The notes below the pieces were generated by a model. It had not been told where the DNA came from. It did not search any database and saw nothing but the letters and a program-made list of their open reading frames with translations. Positions 1 through 6,293 of a DNA stretch of 32,442 nucleotides are shown piece by piece. The first letter of the stretch is position 1, and every line of letters starts with the position of its first letter. The DNA comes from Akkermansiaceae bacterium (lineage in GTDB: Bacteria; Verrucomicrobiota; Verrucomicrobiia; Verrucomicrobiales; Akkermansiaceae). The position numbers and the translations under genes are program-made. The DNA lies in the NCBI GenBank assembly GCA_903908495.1, contig CAIVSK010000053.1:1-32442 (forward strand). Direction: 5' to 3'.

Positions 1-498
1 CCCTACGAACAACGCGCGGCCGGCCAGGACACGGTGTATGGCGACGTGGGTGGCGAATTTTCCAACGGCATCGTGGTGGCGGTGCTTGGCGGCCAGGCGG
101 GAAACCTGGCGTACCACCCGCTTGATTACAACGTGAAGGACATCAATCCCAAGGAAGAGGTGTACATGATTTTCAAAGTGGCCGACAAGAAGAAGAACGG
201 CGTGACCCCCGATGGCGTGCTCAACGATCCATGGGGCAGGCAGTTGATGTTTGCGGTCAATGCCTTCAAATCGACCAATTCGAATGCCGTGCTGGTGGAA
301 AAAAACAACACCAACCCGGGCAAGAACGACTCCTACCTGGACACCAAGGACCTGGCCGTGTATTCCGACACCGAACCACGCGACCAATCGTTTGTGGTGT
401 GGAGCTACGGCAAAGACGGGAAAAAAGGCGGCGAAGAAGGCCGCAACCGGAAACCGCCCCCCTACAACGGGTCGGACGACGTGATTTCCTGGAAGTAA
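1..498 (+). CDS. Pseudopilin-like type II secretion/type IV pilus protein, C-terminal part (5' end outside window)
   Basis: The reading frame is open from base 1 to a TAA at 496-498, giving the last 165 residues of a protein whose start lies to the left. The internal GTG at 34 is not needed as a start. The tail resembles the globular end of verrucomicrobial GspG/GspH-like pseudopilins: a DPWGRQLMF block, which in this family follows the variable loop, then a VVWSYGKDGKKG block and a terminal DDVISW. Such proteins are made with a cleavable prepilin N-terminus, sit in the inner membrane and assemble into a pseudopilus. The N-terminal helix that would prove this is outside the window, so the call rests on the C-terminal pattern only. 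The oxidoreductase start follows 49 nt downstream. The protein could instead be a type IV minor pilin. Confidence 0.6.
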   Translation, partial: PYEQRAAGQDTVYGDVGGEFSNGIVVAVLGGQAGNLAYHPLDYNVKDINPKEEVYMIFKVADKKKNGVTPDGVLNDPWGRQLMFAVNAFKSTNSNAVLVEKNNTNPGKNDSYLDTKDLAVYSDTEPRDQSFVVWSYGKDGKKGGEEGRNRKPPPYNGSDDVISWK

Positions 499-547
499 TT
501 GCAGCGCGGGCTTGCCGCGCGAGTGTGGGCGGCTCTAACCTTGCCGC

Positions 548-1486
548 ATGCAGAAGATTCGAGCCGGAGTCGCGGGTGCGGGTGCCATGGGGCGCAACCA
601 TGCCAGGGTGTATTCATCGTTAGACAGCGCGGTGCTCACCGCCGTCTACGATGCGGACGCGGGGCGGGCGGCGGCGGTGGCGGCGGAATTCGGCGCGCAA
701 CCGGTGGCAAGCTTGGAAGCCCTCGCCGAGTTGTGCGATCTGGCCAGTGTGGCGGTGCCCACCGTGGCGCACCGCGCGGTCGGCTGCCGGTTGATGGATC
801 TGGGGATGCATGTGTTGATGGAAAAGCCGATTGCGCCGACGCTGGCGGACGCGCAGGTGTTGGTGGAGACGTCGCAGCGCAGGGCGCGGGTGCTGCAAAT
901 CGGCCACATCGAGCGCTTCAATCCGGTGCTCCGCGAATTGGAGAAGAAGCTCTCCCGCCCGCGTTTCATCGAGGCTCACCGCTTATCGCCGTTTCCCAAC
1001 CGCAGCATCGATATTGGCGTGGTGCTCGACCTCATGATCCACGATTTGGAAATCATCCTGCACCTCGTCCGCTCGCCCATCGCCAGCATCGACGCGGTGG
1101 GCGTGGCGGTCCTGACCGGCCAGGAGGACATTGCCAATGCGCGCCTGCGCTTCGAAAATGGCTGCGTCGCCAACGTCACCGCCAGCCGCATCAGCCCGGA
1201 ACGCATGCGCAAGCTGCGGGTGTTCCAGGAAGATTGCTATCTGTCGCTCGACTACCAGGAGCAATCCGGCCACATCCACTGGAAGGAAGGCATGGAAATC
1301 ATGCGCGCCGCCGTGGCGGTGGAGCCCGGTGAGCCGCTGCGGCTGGAACTCGAGGCGTTTGTCAACAGCGTGGCCGCCGGTGCAGCCCCCGCCGTGAGCG
1401 GTCAGCAAGGCACCGCCGCCCTCGGCGTGGCCCTGGAAATCACCCGGATCATCCACCTGACGATGGGTGCGGGGCCCGGTGTTTGA
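548..1486 (+). CDS. Gfo/Idh/MocA-family NAD(P)-dependent sugar dehydrogenase, possibly UDP-GlcNAc 3-dehydrogenase (GnnA-like)
   Basis: This 312-aa protein starts at the first ATG after the pseudopilin gene. An N-terminal Rossmann fold is shown by GAGAMG at residues 10-15. The family EKP motif is at 92-94 and supplies the lysine near the nicotinamide. GHIERFNP is at about 119-126, and the D-x3-H catalytic pair falls in VVLDLMIHDL (D161, H165). Members oxidise a sugar hydroxyl with NAD(P). The short length and the GHIERFNP block recall the oxidoreductases that make 3-keto UDP-GlcNAc for 3-amino lipid A, but no lpx gene is visible here, so that substrate is inference. No Shine-Dalgarno sequence precedes the ATG. 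A cytoplasmic enzyme is expected. Confidence 0.85.
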   Translation: MQKIRAGVAGAGAMGRNHARVYSSLDSAVLTAVYDADAGRAAAVAAEFGAQPVASLEALAELCDLASVAVPTVAHRAVGCRLMDLGMHVLMEKPIAPTLADAQVLVETSQRRARVLQIGHIERFNPVLRELEKKLSRPRFIEAHRLSPFPNRSIDIGVVLDLMIHDLEIILHLVRSPIASIDAVGVAVLTGQEDIANARLRFENGCVANVTASRISPERMRKLRVFQEDCYLSLDYQEQSGHIHWKEGMEIMRAAVAVEPGEPLRLELEAFVNSVAAGAAPAVSGQQGTAALGVALEITRIIHLTMGAGPGV

Positions 1487-1512
1487 GATCGATCAGGGCG
1501 GGCACCAGTACA

Positions 1513-1555
1513 CCCTCCCGACCGAAATTTCGGGTTGTGTTCCCCTGCGGGAGGG
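1513..1555 (+). terminator. Two-tier hairpin between the oxidoreductase and lipoprotein genes
   Basis: Outer arms CCCTCCCG (1513-1520) and CGGGAGGG (1548-1555) pair perfectly. They enclose the 12-nt palindrome CCGAAATTTCGG (1522-1533). There is no T tract, so intrinsic termination is uncertain; it could also be a protein-binding site, since it overlaps the putative promoter of the next gene. Confidence 0.35.
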
Positions 1556-1562
1556 CTAGAAT
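1535..1562 (+). promoter_or_regulatory. Putative sigma70-type promoter for the glycine-zipper lipoprotein
   Basis: TTGTGT (1535-1540), a 16-nt spacer and TAGAAT (1557-1562, 5 of 6 to TATAAT) end only 7 nt before the ATG at 1570. Transcription would then begin at or next to the start codon, giving a leaderless or near-leaderless mRNA. The match is by eye only. Confidence 0.35.
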
Positions 1563-1569
1563 CGTGCCG

Positions 1570-2028
1570 ATGAAAACACAATACCTTGTTTGCTTGCCAG
1601 TTGCGATGCTGTTTGCCTCATGCGCCCAAGACACCATGACCGGTGATGTCTATCGGCACGGTGACACCCGTCAGGCACAGTCCGTCAGTTATGGCAAAAT
1701 CACCTCCATCCGCGCGGTGAAAATCGAGGGTAATCACGAGGCCGGCACCGTGGTCGGGGCTGTGGCCGGCGGCTTGCTCGGCAGCCAACTGGGCCGCGGC
1801 AGCGCCGCACACACGGCCGGTGCCGTCGGTGGAGCCCTGGTCGGCGGTGCCGTCGGATCCAATGTCGAACAATCGATGGGCAACCGCAATGGCATCGAAA
1901 TCACCGTGCGTCTCAATGAAGGCGGCTCACTCTCCGTGGTGCAGGAAGTCAATCCGCGTGAGGGATTTGGCATCGGCGACCGCGTGCGCGTCCTGACCTC
2001 GGGCAACCGCTCGCGCGTGACCCACTGA
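1570..2028 (+). CDS. Glycine-zipper 2TM lipoprotein, SlyB/PcP-like
   Basis: This 152-aa protein starts at the ATG that gives a lipoprotein signal: a short basic start, a hydrophobic stretch and a Cys in FASC (C18). The frame is open upstream to 1483, but that part does not look like a signal peptide. Residues about 61-102 contain Gly-rich small-residue patterns (VVGAVAGGLLG, AVGGALVGGAVG) typical of the glycine-zipper 2TM domain. A small beta domain with RLNEGGSLSVVQE and VRVLTSG follows, as in SlyB. Family members are outer-membrane lipoproteins linked to envelope integrity. The gene ends 94 nt from a convergent hydrolase gene, with a hairpin between them. Confidence 0.85.
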   Translation: MKTQYLVCLPVAMLFASCAQDTMTGDVYRHGDTRQAQSVSYGKITSIRAVKIEGNHEAGTVVGAVAGGLLGSQLGRGSAAHTAGAVGGALVGGAVGSNVEQSMGNRNGIEITVRLNEGGSLSVVQEVNPREGFGIGDRVRVLTSGNRSRVTH

Positions 2029-2070
2029 GCCAAGCCCGCAATGGGACTTGGGAGCGGGACTTGCCGATAT

Positions 2071-2100
2071 CCCGTGTGACGGCAGTGGCCGTGACACGGG
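2071..2100. terminator. Hairpin between convergent genes
   Basis: CCCGTGT (2071-2077) pairs with ACACGGG (2094-2100). One G.G mismatch and five further pairs close on an AGTG loop. It lies between the ends of the lipoprotein (2028) and hydrolase (2123) genes and could stop transcription from both sides, although no U tract is present. Confidence 0.4.
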
Positions 2101-2122
2101 GCATGGCAAGCGCCGCTCCGGT

Positions 2123-3523
2123 TTAAAACTCGACTTCCGTCCCCAGCACGCCCAGCACGACCGCGCCGGAGTGGCGTGCGGCGATGGCTTCGCGGAGTAT
2201 TTCCGAGCGCTCGGTCTCGCCGTGGACGAGCCAGACTTTTTGCTTCGGGCCGGTGGTGCGGTCGAAATAATCCAGCAATTCCGAGTGATCGGCGTGGCCG
2301 GAGAACGAATCGATGCTTTCGATTTTGGCGCGCACTTGGAAGCGGCCGCCGAGGATGGGGACTTCCTTGGCGCCGTCGCAGATGCGGCGGCCGAGTGTGT
2401 TATCGGCGCAATACCCGACAAACAAGACGGTGGTGCGCGGGTTGCCGATATTATTTTTAAGGTGATGCAGGATGCGGCCGGCCTCACACATGCCGGAGGC
2501 GGATATGATGATCGCCACGCCGTCGAGCTCGTTGAGCGCCATCGAGCCGCGCACCGATCTGACCAAGGTGAGGTTTTCAAACCCGAACGGGTTTTGTTTC
2601 TCAAACAGCGCGGCGTAGACCTCGGTGTTGAACGACTCGGGATGGAGCCGGTAGATCTCGGTGGCGCTAACCGCCAGCGGGCTGTCGACGTAGACCGGAA
2701 TTTCGGGGATCTTGCCGCTCTCGAACAACTCGTTCAAGATATACAATATCTGTTGGGTGCGCTCCACGGCAAAGGCCGGAATCAGGATCTTGCCGCCGCG
2801 TTTCACCGCCTGGCGGATGACTTCCGCAAAGTAATCCCCCACCCCCGGCGGTGCCTCGTGTTCGCGCCCGCCGTAGGTGCTCTCCATCAGCAGGAAATCC
2901 ACGTCCCTGACCGGCACCGGATCGCGCAGCACCTCGTTGTGGCCGCGGCCGACATCGCCGGAAAACAAAAACCGCTTGGTCTTGCCATCGGCGTGGTCAT
3001 TGACCTCCAACAACACTTGCGCGCTGCCCAGAATGTGGCCCGCGTCGAAGAATGTTAGAGTCACCCCGTCCGCCACCAGGATCGGCCGCTCGTAGCCGAC
3101 GGTCACGAACTGGCGCAGGCACATCTCCGCGTCCCTCTCGCTGTAGATCGGCGTCACCGGCTCCAGGCCGTCGCGCTTGCGGTGCTTGTTGAGCCATTCG
3201 ATATCGCCGGTCTGGATGCGGGCGGAATCCGCCAGCATGATCTGGCAGAGGTCGCGCGTGGCGTCGGTCGCGTAAATGTTGCCGGTGAATCCCTTCTTGG
3301 TCAGGTTCGGCAGGTTGCCGCTGTGGTCGATGTGGGCGTGGGACAAAATCACCACATCCACTGCCGCCGGAGCGTAGTGGGGAAAGCTGCAGTTGATCCC
3401 GTACGCCTCCTTGCGGCTGCCTTGGTAGAGACCACAATCCAACAGGATCCGCTTGCCATTGACCTCCAGCAGGTGCTGTGAACCGGTGGTGGTGCCGGCG
3501 GCACCGCAGAACTTCAGTTTCAT
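2123..3523 (-). CDS. Metallo-beta-lactamase fold hydrolase with beta-CASP and RMMBL domains (RNase J/CPSF-like)
   Basis: This 466-aa protein has the full signature of the CPSF73-like RNA nucleases. The HAHIDHSG zinc motif is at residues 62-69. A DAGHILGSAQ block supplies another metal His, SGDVGRG a metal Asp, and ESTYGGREH begins the beta-CASP region. IPAFAVERTQ and SASGMCEAGRILHHL mark the beta-CASP domain, and SFSGHADHSELLDYF plus a late VHGE motif mark the RMMBL part. Family members cut or trim RNA with two zinc ions in the cytoplasm. There is no KH domain, unlike the archaeal homologues. The gene runs opposite to the lipoprotein gene. Substrate is unknown. Confidence 0.92.
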   Translation of the reverse strand: MKLKFCGAAGTTTGSQHLLEVNGKRILLDCGLYQGSRKEAYGINCSFPHYAPAAVDVVILSHAHIDHSGNLPNLTKKGFTGNIYATDATRDLCQIMLADSARIQTGDIEWLNKHRKRDGLEPVTPIYSERDAEMCLRQFVTVGYERPILVADGVTLTFFDAGHILGSAQVLLEVNDHADGKTKRFLFSGDVGRGHNEVLRDPVPVRDVDFLLMESTYGGREHEAPPGVGDYFAEVIRQAVKRGGKILIPAFAVERTQQILYILNELFESGKIPEIPVYVDSPLAVSATEIYRLHPESFNTEVYAALFEKQNPFGFENLTLVRSVRGSMALNELDGVAIIISASGMCEAGRILHHLKNNIGNPRTTVLFVGYCADNTLGRRICDGAKEVPILGGRFQVRAKIESIDSFSGHADHSELLDYFDRTTGPKQKVWLVHGETERSEILREAIAARHSGAVVLGVLGTEVEF

Positions 3524-3635
3524 GGTCGGATGAGGGTGTGGGTTGGGTAGAGTCCTTGAAACGCCCGGGACGCTGTCGTTAGATCAAATTCTTCGTCATG
3601 GGTCTTGAAGTCCCCGCGCCCGGGGCGAATCCTCG

Positions 3636-5018
3636 TTAGACGTGGATGGCGTGGCCCTCGGCGGCGAGCGCCGCCTCGTGGATCACCTCCGACATCGTCG
3701 GATGAGCGTGGATGGTGGCGTGGATTTCCTCGGCGGTGAGTTCCTGATCGAGGGCCAGGCCCATTTCGGCGATGAGCTCGGTGGCGTTCTCGCCGACGAT
3801 GTGCGCGCCTAACAACTCACCGTGCTTCTTGCCAAAGAGCAGCTTGGCAAAACCTTCCGGCTCGCCGGCGGCAATCGCCTTGCCAATCGCCAAAAACGGG
3901 ATTTTGCCGACGCTGTAGGCGGTGCCGGCCGCCTTGAGCTCGCGCTCGGTTTTGCCGACCGACGCCACCTGCGGGTGGCAATACGTGCAGCCCGGGAAAT
4001 TCTTCACCTTGCGCGGGGTGTGGCCCGCCAGATAGAGCCCCTCCACCGCCTGCACCGCCTCATACGACGCGGTGTGGGCGAGCCACGGCGGGCCGGTGAT
4101 ATCGCCAGCGGCATAGACGCCGGGCAGCGAGGTTTCATAGCGCTCGCCGACCTGGATGTAGCCACGATCCGTCAGGACGGGTTGCATGCCGCCGGGCAGC
4201 ACCGGTTGGATGCCGATGGCCACCAGGCACACATCGGCGCGGATGACGCCGGTTTCCTTGGGCCCCTCGACGCTGATTTCCACGTGATCGCCATGATCGG
4301 CGGCGGCAGTGACCTTGGTGTTGGTCAGACAGCGGATGCCCTGTTTGATCAGGGATTTCTCCAACGTCTCACCGACCTCATCGTCTTCCACCGGCAGGAT
4401 GCGCGGCAGCATTTCCACCAGCGTGACCTTGGTGCCAAACGCGTTATAGATATAGGCAAACTCGACGCCGATGGCCCCGGCACCGATGATGATCATCTCC
4501 TTGGGCTGGGTGGCGAGCACCATCGCTTCCTTGGAGCTGATCACCGAGCTGCCATTGAATGGCAAGAGCGGCAAACCGCGGGACTTGCAGCCGGTGGCGA
4601 TGAGGATGTGCCGGGTCTCGAGCGTCTGGCTGCTGCCATCCGCGGCGGTGACGCGGACTTTTCCCGGTCCTTCGATCGAGGCGACGCAGTTGATATAATC
4701 GACTTTGTTTTTCTTGAAAAGAAATTCGATGCCGCCGGCCAAGCGTCCGGAAACCTTGCGCGAGCGGCCAATCACCGCCGACCAATCGTAGGATAATCCC
4801 TCGATCTTCAAACCGAACTCCGCCGCCTTGTGGGTGAGCGTCTGGTACAGCTCGGCATTTTTCAACAGCGCCTTGGTCGGGATGCACCCCCAATTCAGGC
4901 AGGTGCCACCCGCCCGGTCGGCTTCGACACAGGCGACATTTTTCCCGAGTTGGGCGGCGCGGATGGCGGCGACGTAGCCGGCTGGGCCGCCGCCAATGAC
5001 AATGAGATCGTAGGCCAT
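3636..5018 (-). CDS. lpdA: Dihydrolipoyl dehydrogenase (E3)
   Basis: This 460-aa flavoprotein reoxidises the dihydrolipoyl group of 2-oxo acid dehydrogenase complexes or of the glycine cleavage system, with NAD+. An FAD-binding GGGPAG is at residues 9-14. The redox disulfide sits in GGTCLNWGCIPTK (C40 and C45). The NAD-binding GAGAIGVEF is near 175, AAGDITG near 305, and HAHPTMSE near the C-terminus carries the catalytic His-Glu pair contributed to the partner subunit. I chose the ATG at 5018 over a TTG four codons upstream because the sheet-forming YDLIVIGG normally starts within a few residues of Met. Neither start has a clear ribosome-binding site. No E1 or E2 genes are nearby. Confidence 0.95.
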   Translation of the reverse strand: MAYDLIVIGGGPAGYVAAIRAAQLGKNVACVEADRAGGTCLNWGCIPTKALLKNAELYQTLTHKAAEFGLKIEGLSYDWSAVIGRSRKVSGRLAGGIEFLFKKNKVDYINCVASIEGPGKVRVTAADGSSQTLETRHILIATGCKSRGLPLLPFNGSSVISSKEAMVLATQPKEMIIIGAGAIGVEFAYIYNAFGTKVTLVEMLPRILPVEDDEVGETLEKSLIKQGIRCLTNTKVTAAADHGDHVEISVEGPKETGVIRADVCLVAIGIQPVLPGGMQPVLTDRGYIQVGERYETSLPGVYAAGDITGPPWLAHTASYEAVQAVEGLYLAGHTPRKVKNFPGCTYCHPQVASVGKTERELKAAGTAYSVGKIPFLAIGKAIAAGEPEGFAKLLFGKKHGELLGAHIVGENATELIAEMGLALDQELTAEEIHATIHAHPTMSEVIHEAALAAEGHAIHV

Positions 5019-5058
5019 GGGGTAATTCAAGAGTGAGGTTGCGCCCCAGCTTGTCGCA

Positions 5059-5087
5059 GGTTTCGCGGCATGTCAAAGCGCGAAACC
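5059..5087 (-). terminator. Hairpin after the polyprenyl synthase gene
   Basis: GGTTTCGCG (5059-5067) and CGCGAAACC (5079-5087) form a perfect 9-bp stem with an 11-nt loop in the 88-nt gap between the synthase stop and the lpdA start. No U tract follows. It may attenuate read-through into lpdA. Confidence 0.45.
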
Positions 5088-5106
5088 AGCGATTTGACGC
5101 CGCGGC

Positions 5107-6114
5107 CTAGCGGCGGCACTGGTTGAGCAGGCCGGCGAGAAACCAGGTGATTTGCGCCAGCGCGTCGCTGTGGACCGATGAGTCGAGGGCCTCGAGGTCG
5201 CGGCGGCTGTCTTCCAACAAACCCAGCGCGGTATCCACGGCGCTTTCGATGGAGCCCTCGTATTCGGCGATGCCGACGAGCACCGGCAGGTCCAGCGGTT
5301 GCTGATCGAGGATGCGTTTATTGAGTTTGGTGCGCTGGGCTTCGGACGCGGCTTCCAGCAAGTTGAGGATGGGCAGGGTGAGTTTGCCCTTGGCCATATC
5401 GGTGCGCAATGTCTTGCCGACGATTTCCTCGGCACCGACCAGATCCAGGCAGTCGTCGTAAATCTGATAAGCCGTGCCGAGCTTCATGCCGTAGCTGTAG
5501 AGCTTGGCCTCGGTGGCGGCATCGACGCCGGAGAGGTTGCCCGCCAGGCCGGTGGCGGCGGCAAACAGGACGCCGGTCTTCATTTCGATGATGCGGAAAT
5601 AGTCCTCCTTGGACAGCGACAGATCGAAGCGGCGCTGGGTTTGGATCATTTCGCCCTGGCAGACTTCGCGCACGGAATCGCCGACCTTGCGGCAGATGTC
5701 GATGCTGTCGAAATCGGTGGCCAGCGTCATGGCATGCGAAAACAGCGCGTCGCCCAGCAACACAGACAACGCATTGCCCCACTTGGCATTGGCCGTGGGC
5801 ACCATCCGGCGGGTGGTGGCCCCGTCCATGATGTCGTCATGGACGAGAGACGCCATGTGGATGAGTTCGAGGATGACGCCGATCTTGAGGTGCTTGTCAT
5901 TGACGCCGCCGGTGGCACCGCCGACGAGGATGGCGAGCGCGGGGCGGATCCGCTTGCCGGAGGTGTTGCAGACGTAATCGACGTAGGGCTCAACGGCGGG
6001 ATCAAAGGCGCGGATTTGCTCGCGAATCGACGCCTCGACGCGCTCGATTTCCGGGCGGACGAGGTCGAAAGGGAACAAATCGCTGCGGGCGGGCGTGGTG
6101 GGTCTGGCGGCCAT
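5107..6114 (-). CDS. All-trans polyprenyl diphosphate synthase (octaprenyl/heptaprenyl type)
   Basis: This 335-aa enzyme condenses isopentenyl diphosphate units onto an allylic primer, probably for the quinone side chain. GKRIRP (53-58) binds the diphosphate. The first aspartate-rich motif DDIMD (93-97) is followed by GATTRR. MKTG lies near 178-181, and the second aspartate-rich motif DDCLD (220-224) follows YQIY. All metal-binding Asp residues are present. The DDxxD spacing without an insertion fits long-chain all-trans synthases rather than bacterial FPP synthase, but chain length cannot be read with certainty. The ATG at 6114 is preferred; a GTG 13 codons upstream is possible. The gene is divergent from the large lipoprotein at 6294. 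Confidence 0.9.
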   Translation of the reverse strand: MAARPTTPARSDLFPFDLVRPEIERVEASIREQIRAFDPAVEPYVDYVCNTSGKRIRPALAILVGGATGGVNDKHLKIGVILELIHMASLVHDDIMDGATTRRMVPTANAKWGNALSVLLGDALFSHAMTLATDFDSIDICRKVGDSVREVCQGEMIQTQRRFDLSLSKEDYFRIIEMKTGVLFAAATGLAGNLSGVDAATEAKLYSYGMKLGTAYQIYDDCLDLVGAEEIVGKTLRTDMAKGKLTLPILNLLEAASEAQRTKLNKRILDQQPLDLPVLVGIAEYEGSIESAVDTALGLLEDSRRDLEALDSSVHSDALAQITWFLAGLLNQCRR

Positions 6115-6254
6115 GAGGGTGCGTCGAGCGCCAGCATGGCCCGAAGCAGGCACTTGCGCAACCCCGGAAATTCAATCATGGGTAAGAAATGAGGCGGGCG
6201 CAACGCAGCCACTGCGGGAGCAATCCGGTATTTTTGCGGTGGCGGCCATTGTGC

Positions 6255-6283
6255 TTGCTAGCAGGCAGGCAAACCGCTAGTAT
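6255..6283 (+). promoter_or_regulatory. Putative sigma70-type promoter of the 849-aa lipoprotein gene
   Basis: TTGCTA (6255-6260), a 17-nt spacer and TAGTAT (6278-6283) each match the consensus at four of six positions. The -10 box ends 10 nt before the ATG, so the 5' leader would be only a few bases long. Confidence 0.4.
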
Positions 6284-6293
6284 TGATGCGTCT

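Noticed and set aside
2048-3058. Plus-strand open frame of 336 codons
   Set aside because: It is antisense to the beta-CASP hydrolase, whose motifs are all intact. No domain is seen in the plus frame.
3822-4796. Plus-strand open frame of 324 codons
   Set aside because: It is antisense to lpdA, which has every catalytic motif.
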